From a virus: a DNA stretch of 24,814 bases. A program made the translations under genes and the position numbers. The notes under the pieces are model-generated. The model was not told the DNA's origin. It saw nothing but the letters and a program-made list of their open reading frames with translations, and ran no database searches. How positions within the stretch are numbered: the stretch's first letter is position 1; each line of letters begins with the position of its first letter. The stretch is taken from IMG/VR virus record IMGVR_UViG_3300033153_000945, positions 1 through 24,814 of that record; one strand, 5' to 3'. Shown here one piece after another: positions 9,063 through 16,232 of this stretch.

Positions 9063-9541
9063 GTTTGTATACCTAACATATTGAATAATCTAGCAAACTT
9101 TTCCTGAAGGGGTTTAATATGTATAGATATTGGTGTGTTGTAGTTATGATTATTTCTAATACTACTACCAATAGCTAATGACTTAAAATCCCCAAGAGTT
9201 CTTTCATATACATCTACTAATATTTTATGTTTAGGGAATGTCTCAAATGCGGTTTTCATTAATAACATCATACTAATTGTATCACCACTTCCCCATATAC
9301 TAGTACCTACACCGTTACGTATTTCTACCAGGTTATACATAAATCCTAATAACACACCTTCACTTTCTATTTTATAAGCATATCCCGTGGTTATACTCTC
9401 AAACATTCTCTCCTTATACCCATCTACACTACCGCCATTAGCCAGAGCTTCAACTTTTAAATAATGTACTGCTATATCAGCTTCTACACATTTATATACA
9501 TCATACTTCTTATTTTGTTTTGTGTAGTATACAGCTTCCAT
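9050..9541 (-). CDS. Probable GNAT-fold acyltransferase
   Basis: This 163-residue protein has the size and general pattern of a single GNAT domain. An N-terminal helical part is followed by a strand pair near residues 52-73 (TGYAYKIESEGVLLGFMYNL) of the kind seen at GNAT strands 2-3. A mixed helix-strand region around residues 90-115 comes next (MMLLMKTAF...HKILVDVYE). No classical Q/RxxGxG/A acetyl-CoA loop is clear, so the donor may not be acetyl-CoA. The start at 9541 lies inside the end of the ketosynthase gene (32-base overlap), with AGGGA 6 bases before the ATG. With an ACP and a ketosynthase immediately upstream, an acyl-ACP-dependent transferase comparable in size to HlyC is a reasonable reading. 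The family call rests on pattern only. Confidence 0.45.
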   Translation of the reverse strand: MEAVYYTKQNKKYDVYKCVEADIAVHYLKVEALANGGSVDGYKERMFESITTGYAYKIESEGVLLGFMYNLVEIRNGVGTSIWGSGDTISMMLLMKTAFETFPKHKILVDVYERTLGDFKSLAIGSSIRNNHNYNTPISIHIKPLQEKFARLFNMLGIQTCPL

Positions 9542-10373
9542 AGAAATTCCCTAATCCTGACGCTACGCAAAGCACGTCATCTTTAATACTATCATCATCG
9601 ATAGCCATACAAAGCTCTAGAAGAGCACTTACACCTTGTGAATGTCCTACATCCTTCTTGTAATAAACAACCTCTCTACCACTAATAATGGAAGCCTCAG
9701 CAGCATTATTAGAAACAGTATTAGTCCCATGAGGCTTAACTGTACCACACTCACTATCAACCAAAGCATAACCATCAATACTGGTATGAAAAGGGTTCCT
9801 ATTATAGCTATAAGCCCACTTAGTGTCTGTAACTTCAAGGCTACTTTTATCCTTACTAAATCTTACAATGGCTATACCATCGCTAGGCATAACATCAATA
9901 CCATGTTCTTTAAATATACGAATAGTATTAAAACTAGTACGCTCTTCAGCAATTACTATAACTTCTTCACACACACCTTCATCTAACAGCTTTTGAGCTT
10001 CATAGATACTATGCATACTACTAGCGCATGTATTACTATTTATATTAGCATACACAACTAGCTCATTATTTTTCATATTACCAATCCATTGATGCATACT
10101 ATATGCAGTAGACTCTTTAATAACTCTAGAAGATTTATTATAAGAAACAGTTCCAACATACCTTGGATTAGTAGATGTAAGATCTCTACTTTCAGATTGA
10201 TGAATACCAAATCCTCCTGCATATAGTACAGCAGTAGGTTTAGTTAATGTAATAGTGGGAAACTTCTTCATGAATTGTGAAGTAGTAAAATCTTCTCTAT
10301 TAATGCCTTCTATCTCTAGATGGTCTACTGCATCTACATTAGCAGTTATATAGTCGTATTGTTTGATAAACAT
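9510..10373 (-). CDS. Compact beta-ketoacyl-ACP synthase (ketosynthase)
   Basis: Ketosynthases join a malonyl unit to an acyl chain carried on ACP. The catalytic set is visible in order: Cys116 in NTCASS (nucleophile elbow), His215 in VKPHGTNT, and His244 in KKDVGHSQGVSAL. Lys239 lies five residues before His244, as Lys335 does before His340 in FabF. At 287 residues it is much shorter than the usual about 410, but all active-site segments are kept, so it is compact rather than broken. The start at 10373 overlaps the end of the ACP gene by 28 bases and the acyltransferase starts inside its end, so the three are translationally coupled. No ketoreductase, dehydratase or enoyl reductase is present; it would depend on host fatty acid synthesis. 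It could condense chains or act only as a transacylase. Confidence 0.8.
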   Translation of the reverse strand: MFIKQYDYITANVDAVDHLEIEGINREDFTTSQFMKKFPTITLTKPTAVLYAGGFGIHQSESRDLTSTNPRYVGTVSYNKSSRVIKESTAYSMHQWIGNMKNNELVVYANINSNTCASSMHSIYEAQKLLDEGVCEEVIVIAEERTSFNTIRIFKEHGIDVMPSDGIAIVRFSKDKSSLEVTDTKWAYSYNRNPFHTSIDGYALVDSECGTVKPHGTNTVSNNAAEASIISGREVVYYKKDVGHSQGVSALLELCMAIDDDSIKDDVLCVASGLGNFYGSCILHKTK

Positions 10374-10600
10374 TTAGTAATCATTTCTTCAACAGAGATA
10401 GTAGGAAAATCAATAGTAGAGAATGGATCAACTTCTACAGGTATATCTGAAAAATATCCATACTTCTCATCTAACTCCAAAAATAAAACAGTATACCCAA
10501 AACTATCTAGCTCAGAGTCTATTAACTTAGAGGCAATAGTAACTCTACTGCCTTTCTCTTCTCTGATAGTGGTATTAATAAAATCTAATACCTCTTCCAT
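10346..10600 (-). CDS. Acyl carrier protein
   Basis: At 84 residues this is the normal ACP length. The core LIDSELDSFGYTVLFLELDE matches the ACP pattern, with Ser33 in the DS(L/F) motif as the expected phosphopantetheine attachment site, at the start of helix 2. Acidic residues follow, as is usual for docking to partner enzymes. The C-terminal PTISVEEMITKC fits helix 4. The start ATG overlaps the stop of the upstream 154-residue gene as TAATG, and the ketosynthase begins inside its 3' end. Activation would need a phosphopantetheinyl transferase, which is not in this window, so host AcpS is the likely source. Confidence 0.85.
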   Translation of the reverse strand: MEEVLDFINTTIREEKGSRVTIASKLIDSELDSFGYTVLFLELDEKYGYFSDIPVEVDPFSTIDFPTISVEEMITKCLSNNTTI

Positions 10601-11064
10601 TATGCTTCTCCGATTGGATCCGTTGTAACCGTAATATCCAGACTATCCATAGCGTCTAACATAACACTGTCAATAACATTAACTTTAATAGTATCAGGGA
10701 TTGCATTAGCATCCTGTGCAACTGAATAAGCAACTGACCAACTATCAAGTGTTTGTTTTAGTAACTTCTGCTTAGCATCATCATCAAAGCCTTTAGCTTG
10801 TCTAATAGCAAGAGCAGTCTGTGCTTCTGTAAGTGCAACTTTCTCTTCTGTAATAGCTTCTTGCATAGCAAAGCCTATACCGTTCTGCATAGCAGCAGGT
10901 ATCATAGCAGTATATACTTGACCAGCCTCTGCTTGAGTAATCTCATTAGCAACAATAGCTGCATTAACATGCGCTCTAGCTAGTGTAAGTAAATCACCTA
11001 TATAACCACCATCTTCAATAGTAGCAGTACCAATCACATCACTCCATAGTATATCAACAGCCAT
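10600..11064 (-). CDS. Small helical virion-type protein
   Basis: This 154-residue, mostly helical protein has the pattern ITQAEAGQVYTAMIPAAM...KGFDDDAKQKLLKQTLDSWSVAYS. I associate this with short structural proteins that follow capsid genes in several podovirus-like phages. A good ribosome binding site (AAAGGA) lies 6-7 bases before the ATG at 11064. It sits after the endonuclease VII-like gene, and its stop overlaps the ACP start. The role is not established; a minor virion or head-tail joining protein is possible. Confidence 0.5.
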   Translation of the reverse strand: MAVDILWSDVIGTATIEDGGYIGDLLTLARAHVNAAIVANEITQAEAGQVYTAMIPAAMQNGIGFAMQEAITEEKVALTEAQTALAIRQAKGFDDDAKQKLLKQTLDSWSVAYSVAQDANAIPDTIKVNVIDSVMLDAMDSLDITVTTDPIGEA

Positions 11065-11090
11065 ATAAATCCTTTAATTTAATCATATCA

Positions 11091-11110
11091 GAACCTTCCG
11101 TAGAAGGCTC
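11091..11110 (-). terminator. Hairpin after the endonuclease VII-like gene
   Basis: In minus-strand sense GAGCCTTC and GAAGGTTC pair over 8 positions (one G-U) around the loop TACG, 7 bases after the stop of the upstream gene. TACG is a plausible stable tetraloop. Only a weak AT-rich tail follows, with no clean U-run. A leaky terminator or mRNA-stabilising hairpin is as likely as full termination. Confidence 0.4.
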
Positions 11111-11117
11111 TATATAA

Positions 11118-11756
11118 TTATGCTTGTGTTAAATAATTTAGAGCTTTTTCTAATAGCTCTAAATCATCTTTAAACCCTCCAAGGGCAACATTACACTGGT
11201 GACAGAGTAGCCCTCTAACATCCCCAGTTAGGTGACAGTGATCAACTACTAAATGTTCTCTGAATGCATTTCTCTCACTGTAAGCCTTACATTTACATAT
11301 CTTACAACAGTTATGCTGTTCAGTCAGCATTATATCGTAATCTTTTAACGTTAAGTTATAGGTCTTTTTTAAGTGCCATTTACGTTGACTCTTTCTATAC
11401 TGGGCTTCTTGCTCCTCAGTCATAGGCGGTCTAGCGTTTTTATTTTTAATCGTTTTGGTAACGGCACATTGTTTACACATATTAGCTCTACCAAATCGTC
11501 CCCCGTTTGCTCGCTGAAATATTTCTAAGTCATCTTTAGTGAAGGCTTCAACACCACACTTATTACAAGTACGGAGAGGGTCCGACAACTTAAGAGGTAC
11601 ATTTGGCACAAAGGACTCTGTTCTATATTTCTTTGTATGACAAAGCTTACATGTATTAGCTCTACCATAGGGTGCTCTATTGTCTTTCATAAATTCATCA
11701 AGATCATCCCTAGTAAAGGCCTCTTTCCCACATTTACAAGTTCTTATAGCTTCCAT
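11118..11756 (-). CDS. Endonuclease VII-like HNH nuclease with duplicated zinc ribbons
   Basis: The C-terminal half matches recombination endonuclease VII. It has HNCCKICKC at about 148-155, then VVDHCHLTGDVRGLLCHQCN (about 170-189) with Asp172, His173, His175 and Asn189, and zinc-binding cysteines at 150/153 and 185/188. The N-terminal half holds two copies of a Cys-rich module: Cys7-x-Cys9...Cys36-xx-Cys39 and Cys64-xx-Cys67...Cys94-xx-Cys97. Each has the pattern EAFT(R/K)DDLxxF...(Y/F)GRANxCKxC. The duplicated modules are probably DNA-binding. T4 gp49 resolves branched DNA before packaging. This copy lies alone between structural genes, next to other free-standing nucleases, so it may instead be a homing endonuclease. 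The sequence cannot separate the two roles. Confidence 0.75.
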   Translation of the reverse strand: MEAIRTCKCGKEAFTRDDLDEFMKDNRAPYGRANTCKLCHTKKYRTESFVPNVPLKLSDPLRTCNKCGVEAFTKDDLEIFQRANGGRFGRANMCKQCAVTKTIKNKNARPPMTEEQEAQYRKSQRKWHLKKTYNLTLKDYDIMLTEQHNCCKICKCKAYSERNAFREHLVVDHCHLTGDVRGLLCHQCNVALGGFKDDLELLEKALNYLTQA

Positions 11757-11781
11757 CTACCAACCTTAAAGTTTTCTTAAA

Positions 11782-12363
11782 TTATGCAAGTTTGCTATTT
11801 CTCATCTTCTGCTGAGCCTTAAGCTCTTCCATCTCTTTCTCATCAAGAGGACTAACTTCAACAACAACAAATCTAGTCTTACGAATCATATTAACACCAC
11901 CACCTGGTCTCTTATTATGTACTACCATAGTAGCTTCTTTAAGATTACCAATAGCTCCACGTCTAACATATTGTGGCTCACCACTTAAGTCTACCCAATC
12001 AGTCTGTCTACCAATAAGTCTATTACCCCATGATACTGATATCATCTCATCTTTAGTTTGAGACTCTTGCATATCACGAACAATAACTCTATCTTTTTTA
12101 AATAGGTCTAATTTCATTAATTGGGATTTACTCTGCGGCTTACGTTTTGAACCATCAGTAACCGGTGCGGCTTCAGCAGCCTCTTTTTTCTCTTCGATCT
12201 TATCTTTATGAATTGCGTCTTGCGCTGCTTTAAAACTGTTTAAAGCCTCTAAATACTCTGTCTTATTAGGTTTAGCTGGGTTCTTAGCCGTAACTTTTAA
12301 ACCAAAATCTTCACAAGCTTCTTTAAGCTCAGCGTTTGTCATATCTTCAAATATAGTACTCAT
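11782..12363 (-). CDS. Protein with SAP/HeH-like N-terminus, downstream of capsid gene
   Basis: This 193-residue protein starts with a short helix-extended-helix pattern (MTNAELKEACEDFGLK...NKTEYLEALNSF, about residues 8-45) resembling SAP/HeH/LEM-type modules. A charged linker rich in Glu/Lys/Ala follows (about 46-80). The basic and beta-rich C-terminal part (about 80-175) includes VSWGNRLIGRQTDWVDL. The start follows AAAGGA 8 bases upstream. Its position right after the major capsid gene is typical of head-completion or capsid-associated proteins, but I do not recognise a named family. The 163 bases upstream (12364-12526) hold the post-capsid hairpin and no gene. Confidence 0.5.
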   Translation of the reverse strand: MSTIFEDMTNAELKEACEDFGLKVTAKNPAKPNKTEYLEALNSFKAAQDAIHKDKIEEKKEAAEAAPVTDGSKRKPQSKSQLMKLDLFKKDRVIVRDMQESQTKDEMISVSWGNRLIGRQTDWVDLSGEPQYVRRGAIGNLKEATMVVHNKRPGGGVNMIRKTRFVVVEVSPLDEKEMEELKAQQKMRNSKLA

Positions 12364-12474
12364 GTGTTATTTCCTTTGCGTGGGTAGGATAGACGGGATA
12401 ATTCCTCGTGGGACCTAGTGCCATTATGTTCTAGCTATTGCTATACCTTAATTAAATTGAATTGAATTATAATC

Positions 12475-12496
12475 AAGCACTCCTTAGAGGAGGCTT
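12475..12496 (-). terminator. Hairpin after the major capsid gene
   Basis: In minus-strand sense AAGC-CTCCT and AGGAG-(T)-GCTT pair over 9 bp with one bulged base and a 3-base loop, about 30 bases after the capsid stop. The tail is AT-rich (GATTATAATTC) without a solid U-run. It sits in the longest gap after the capsid gene, where phages often place a partial terminator or an mRNA-protecting hairpin. Confidence 0.5.
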
Positions 12497-12526
12497 AACT
12501 ATTAGTATAAATTAACCGAGGTTAGA

Positions 12527-13861
12527 TTATACGATTGGAGCACATACAGCGATTTGCATGATTCTCTCAGCTTTGTAGATAAGAGTACCGAAATACCATG
12601 CGATTGACATAGAACCATTTTTACCAAATGGATCGTTATGTGCATCAGCTTTAGGCATTGCAGTTTTAATTTGAGAAGAATCACCTTCAAAACCAACAGT
12701 AGCAAATGACTCAGAACCTACGAAAAGTACTGGGAATACATCGAAACAGTCATCACCAGCATCAGTAGCACCTATAGCTGCTGTTGAACTATGGTAACCA
12801 GCAGTATCGTTATCACCAGTATCATCTTTAGCACCAAGACCACGGTACTTTTGCATATTGTCAACTTCGATAAAACGGAATCTACCAATTTTACCAATTT
12901 CACCATCAGCAACTACACCAGCCTCAGCATATTGCTCAACAGGAACATACACATTAATTGAGTTATGTTGCATATCTTCTAACATTGGAGTTAGTTCTTG
13001 ACCAACATAAACATAGTAAGCTTTACCAACTACTTTAGTGTCAATCTTAGTTGAACCAGTAATTATTTTAGTATCACGAGGAACTAAAAGACGTTTAAGT
13101 TCTTGCTCCATAAGACGTAAGTCAGAGTAAGTTAATACTGCAGCTTGGTTACAAGTCTTAAGAGTAGTAGCAGTTGTACCACCGAAAGTTCTATTTACTT
13201 CAGAAGCAGATAGTAAATCAGCTTGAACTTGTGCCTCATAAAGGTCACCTTTAGCTTCACCAAGAGCTTTAGTTTTCTGAGCAAGTACACCTACTCTAGA
13301 ATCCATATCAATTGACTTTTGTGTAAACTTTAAGTGAATACCAAACTCAGAAACACTACCACGTACAGTAACAGATTTAGTGTTAACGCCGTTAACGTTT
13401 CCACCTTCCTCAGTTAGTGATGGGAAAGAACCAGTTACAACAGAATAATCTGCGTCTCCACCGTAAAGTGCACCAGCACCATTAGTTACAGTACCACCAG
13501 AAGCAGCAGCAACTGCAGCAACTTCAGCAGCAGTAGCATCAGCATAATCACGAGTCTCATGTGTACTAACTAGAACACCTGAAGTATTATAAGCGTAGAA
13601 TACTGACTGAATAACAGAAGCAGTTGTAGCATCAACACCACCATCTAAACGGTTAAGTTCATGTAAAATTGGGAACTGACGTTCTTTAACAATTTCATCA
13701 CCATAGTGTTTTGGTTGAGTAAGTCTATCACCTAGTTGAGTGAAAACTCTTTTCTTCATTGCTTCACGAACAGCACCTTTTGACCAGAACTTATCGTTAT
13801 ATTGTTCATCAATACCAGTTGACGTTAATTTACCTTCATTAAATAATGATTTAGTAGACAT
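12527..13861 (-). CDS. Major capsid protein, N4gp56 family
   Basis: This 444-residue protein forms the HK97-fold head shell. The N-terminal KERQFPILHELNRLDGGVDA (about 59-78) corresponds to the family's conserved 'PxLDxRNxxDxGIDA' segment. LYGGDADYSVVTGSFPSLTEEGG (about 121-143) and FGIHLKFTQKSIDMDSR also match well-conserved stretches of the N4gp56 family. The length is close to the usual 400-450. It starts after AAAGGA at 13861, 36 bases behind the acidic scaffold-like gene, in the normal portal-scaffold-capsid order. A hairpin follows the gene. Confidence 0.9.
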   Translation of the reverse strand: MSTKSLFNEGKLTSTGIDEQYNDKFWSKGAVREAMKKRVFTQLGDRLTQPKHYGDEIVKERQFPILHELNRLDGGVDATTASVIQSVFYAYNTSGVLVSTHETRDYADATAAEVAAVAAASGGTVTNGAGALYGGDADYSVVTGSFPSLTEEGGNVNGVNTKSVTVRGSVSEFGIHLKFTQKSIDMDSRVGVLAQKTKALGEAKGDLYEAQVQADLLSASEVNRTFGGTTATTLKTCNQAAVLTYSDLRLMEQELKRLLVPRDTKIITGSTKIDTKVVGKAYYVYVGQELTPMLEDMQHNSINVYVPVEQYAEAGVVADGEIGKIGRFRFIEVDNMQKYRGLGAKDDTGDNDTAGYHSSTAAIGATDAGDDCFDVFPVLFVGSESFATVGFEGDSSQIKTAMPKADAHNDPFGKNGSMSIAWYFGTLIYKAERIMQIAVCAPIV

Positions 13862-13897
13862 TTTAATCCTTTAATTTATTGTTTAAGGGGCGAGGGT

Positions 13898-15289
13898 CTA
13901 GCCTCTACCGCCTGATGCTAAGAAATCCATAAGATTATCTAGCTCTGCGCCTTCTACTTTTAATGGGTCGAATTTAGCCTTAGCTTTCGCTTTAGGTTTC
14001 TTTCTACTCATTGAAGCAGCTTTCTTACGCTGTTGAGTTAACTTAGCTTCCTGAGTAGCAGCCTTTAACTTATACTCCTCCTCTTTTCTAGATTGTTCTA
14101 TTTTAGCTTTTTCGTCATTGACGGTAGCTTTTTTAACAACCTTTTTAGGAGCAGTTGTCTCTTGTTTTTCAACAGGAGCAGGCTTACTAGCTTGTTCAGT
14201 TTGTAACTCTTTAACCGCCGTACGATACTTAGAAATTGAATTCATAGCACCGAATGACCCATTGTAATCTAATCTACTCATCTCAAGTATCTTATCCTGT
14301 ACAGCGTCATACGCTCCAGTCTCGATATGATTAAGTAAATCATTACGGACAGCATCATTGGCAACAAATTCCTGGAAGCTTTCAGCATCCCATTCTTTAC
14401 CAACTACCTGTCTAACGCTATCTTCAATACCTGAAGCCTTAGCACGTTCCATTGTATCTTCTATGATAATAGATTCTTGACTAGCTACATTGGATTTACC
14501 ATCGTAGTTAATCTTCTCCATATCAAGATCCAACGGATCAATGCCTAATGACTGCAAGTGTTGCTTAATAGCTTCCTTGTCTCCATCGACAAGGTTCATT
14601 GCTAAGTCAAACTTAGTCTGATCGTCTAGCATACCTCTCTCTTTAAGAGGGGCCATAAATGGACGATACTGCTTAAATCCTGCCATCTTCTCAGAAAATC
14701 CACCAGCCATTTGCTGGGACTGAATAATCTTTTGTGGATCAGCAAAACCTTTTACTTTTTTTCCGTTAACAACGAACTCTGTATTGACTACAGTCTCATA
14801 GAATTTCTTATAATCGATTTCATCTGTGTCTGAACCTTCACCGTCGCTAGTGTCCTCTGTGTCTGTGTCGTCTTCTGATTCCTCGTCAGCATCTTCTTCC
14901 TTAGACTTATCAGCTTCGTCAGCCTCTTTGTCTTCGTCTTCAATATCACCATCTTCATCATCTGAATTATCTTCATCTACTAGAGAGTCTTCTTCCTCAT
15001 CTTCATCTTCGTCTTCAGAGTCTTTATCAAGCTCACCGTCGCCAGCTTCATCAAGTTCCTCGTCATCCTCAGACTCATCATCTTGGTCTGTGTCCTCTTG
15101 GTCTTCGTTGTCTTCTTCGTCAAAGTCTTCCGCAGTATCTGCATCTTCTTCAACACCTTCATCCTCTTCTTCTGTATCAGCTTCATCAGCCTCTACATCA
15201 TCAGATTCCTCTTCAAACGTTCCGTGTAGCATTGCATCAAAAGTATCTTGATTAAATTCTACTTCTTCGTCTTTAATAGTGTCACTCAT
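13898..15289 (-). CDS. Acidic scaffold-like capsid assembly protein
   Basis: This 463-residue protein has an extremely acidic N-terminal third (about residues 25-158 are mostly Asp, Glu and Ser), a helical middle, and a Lys/Ala-rich basic tail (about 370-445). Position directly before the major capsid gene, acidic helical character and a basic C-terminus fit a scaffolding protein, which guides shell assembly and then leaves. The basic end would contact the capsid or DNA. Its ATG overlaps the stop of the 130-residue gene as TAATG. Scaffolds diverge quickly, so the call rests on context and composition. Confidence 0.7.
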   Translation of the reverse strand: MSDTIKDEEVEFNQDTFDAMLHGTFEEESDDVEADEADTEEEDEGVEEDADTAEDFDEEDNEDQEDTDQDDESEDDEELDEAGDGELDKDSEDEDEDEEEDSLVDEDNSDDEDGDIEDEDKEADEADKSKEEDADEESEDDTDTEDTSDGEGSDTDEIDYKKFYETVVNTEFVVNGKKVKGFADPQKIIQSQQMAGGFSEKMAGFKQYRPFMAPLKERGMLDDQTKFDLAMNLVDGDKEAIKQHLQSLGIDPLDLDMEKINYDGKSNVASQESIIIEDTMERAKASGIEDSVRQVVGKEWDAESFQEFVANDAVRNDLLNHIETGAYDAVQDKILEMSRLDYNGSFGAMNSISKYRTAVKELQTEQASKPAPVEKQETTAPKKVVKKATVNDEKAKIEQSRKEEEYKLKAATQEAKLTQQRKKAASMSRKKPKAKAKAKFDPLKVEGAELDNLMDFLASGGRG

Positions 15290-15681
15290 TAGTTATCTCC
15301 ATTTGCAGCGTAGTTAGCTGTTACTTGCTTGCGGTAGGTCTCTTCTCTAAGTATTTCATCAGGAGCCCTATTAGCATCAATTTCTACTGTACCTTCATAA
15401 TTGTCAGTACCAACATACCCTTTAAAGCGGCTAATCGCTCCTAGTCCTAAATGAATTTCTTCATCAGAGAGTGGTGACGCGCCAGTAGGATCTGTTAAGA
15501 TTTTGAATAACTTCTTTGCTTCAACTTCAATATAACCTTCTAATATAACATCTATAAAATCAGGGTTTTTCATGAGACGTTTTAATTTCTCACCTCGTTT
15601 GATTGCTGCATTACTTGTAGCTATTGCAGCGTCTATAGCTTCTAGTGTTTCTTTCAAGTTGCTTGACTCAGAGTCATCCAT
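15289..15681 (-). CDS. Conserved small phage protein next to the scaffold
   Basis: This 130-residue protein contains KRLMKNPDFIDVILEGYIEVEA (about 34-55), followed by a helical part with HLGLGAISRF. Short proteins with the pattern RLxKNxDFxxVIxEGYxxEEA are common beside portal and scaffold genes in podovirus-like phages; their function is not well defined. It starts at 15681 after AAAAGGA 8 bases upstream, and its stop overlaps the start of the scaffold-like gene. A head-assembly role is inferred from position. Confidence 0.55.
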   Translation of the reverse strand: MDDSESSNLKETLEAIDAAIATSNAAIKRGEKLKRLMKNPDFIDVILEGYIEVEAKKLFKILTDPTGASPLSDEEIHLGLGAISRFKGYVGTDNYEGTVEIDANRAPDEILREETYRKQVTANYAANGDN

Positions 15682-15905
15682 TGCTTGATCCTTTTATTCA
15701 GGTTGATTTTACTCATTGCCTTGTATGCTAGAGTTTAGAGGCTTCGAGTTCCTTGGCCTATGTTAGTTATTAACAGTAATTAATAATTAGCGGTATTGTA
15801 GTAAACTAGTACTTAATCTAACCTTAAAGTCCGTTACTATAGGCACTTATTGAGTATCTATAATAATATACTTTGTTTACCAAGCCAGAGGCCTGGTATA
15901 GGATA
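15682..15905 (-). other. Intergenic region, 224 bases, largest gap in the window
   Basis: I see no supported gene or tRNA here. It begins (in transcription order) with the hairpin at 15878-15898. A weak promoter-like pair overlaps this hairpin (TTGGTA, 17 bases, TAGATA, minus-strand sense), with 4 of 6 matches each, so it is not called separately. The rest is AT-rich, ending in the ribosome binding site of the 130-residue gene. Confidence 0.5.
15878..15898 (-). terminator. Hairpin after the 71-residue gene
   Basis: In minus-strand sense TACCAGGCC and GGCTTGGTA pair over 9 positions (one G-U) around a 3-base loop, starting 7 bases after the stop codon. No U-run follows (AACAAAG), so it may protect or terminate mRNA only partly. 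It closes one side of the small gene whose other side carries the hairpins at 16142-16159 and 16194-16220. Confidence 0.5.
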
Positions 15906-16121
15906 CTACAGCTTAACTGCAAGTAACCCAGAAGTAGTAACTGCATAAACATCGCCAGCAACTAAGCCACCATTACCAGCAGCAGTATCATCTGCATAAG
16001 TAGTTGCGCCAGCAACAGTTGGTATCTTAAGTGCACCAGTAACTGTAACCTCATCAGCAGTGCTTGCATCAACTGCAGCCTCTAATGTACGAAATCTATC
16101 TAAATCTAAAACTGTACCCAT
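15906..16121 (-). CDS. Small phage protein of 71 residues
   Basis: The ATG at 16121 follows AAAAAGGA at a good distance. The protein is Ala/Thr/Val-rich and ends in GGLVAGDVYAVTTSGLLAVKL. A closing pattern of the 'GLVAGDxYxxxTGxLxVxL' kind is frequent in small virion-associated or fibre-related phage proteins. It is the only gene here flanked by strong hairpins on both sides, which suggests its mRNA level is set separately from its neighbours, as for an abundant small head protein. The function is not recognised. Confidence 0.55.
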   Translation of the reverse strand: MGTVLDLDRFRTLEAAVDASTADEVTVTGALKIPTVAGATTYADDTAAGNGGLVAGDVYAVTTSGLLAVKL

Positions 16122-16141
16122 TGTACATCCTTTTTAAAATA

Positions 16142-16159
16142 ACAAGCTTTGAAGCTTGT
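16142..16159 (-). terminator. Hairpin with T-rich tail before the 71-residue gene
   Basis: ACAAGCTT and AAGCTTGT are exact inverted repeats separated by 2 bases; in practice about 6 bp with a 6-base loop. In minus-strand sense the repeat is followed by TATTTT, making it the most terminator-like structure in the window. It lies just ahead of the ribosome binding site of the 71-residue gene, so it could attenuate read-through into that gene. Confidence 0.45.
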
Positions 16160-16193
16160 ACATGTATATATACTATGGCTTCCACCAAACCTA

Positions 16194-16220
16194 GGTCTAC
16201 CTAGCCCTTCTAGGTAGACC
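16194..16220 (-). terminator. Perfect 11-bp hairpin after the 135-residue gene
   Basis: GGTCTACCTAG (16194-16204) and CTAGGTAGACC (16210-16220) are exact inverted repeats with a 5-base loop, 12 bases after the stop of the 135-residue gene. The tail (TAGGTTTGG in minus-strand sense) lacks a U-run, so an RNA-processing or stability element is possible as well as a terminator. Confidence 0.6.
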
Positions 16221-16232
16221 ATACATTAAAAC

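Noticed and set aside
9647-9838. Minus-strand hydrophobic 63-residue frame resembling a membrane peptide
   Set aside because: It lies entirely within the ketosynthase gene in another frame, covering the His215 and His244 motifs; no ribosome binding site supports it.
12364-12526. Promoter in the gap after the capsid gene
   Set aside because: TTGATT occurs, but no -10 hexamer of good quality lies at 16-18 bases from it; only the hairpin is called.
14826-15251. Plus-strand open frame encoding a very Ser-rich 141-residue protein
   Set aside because: It is the complement of the Asp/Glu codon repeats in the scaffold-like gene; the composition is an artefact and no ribosome binding site is present.
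15682-15905. Possible tRNA or small RNA in the largest gap
   Set aside because: I looked for a cloverleaf on both strands; a TTCGAGT-like heptamer occurs near 15740, but its flanks do not pair and no acceptor stem forms.
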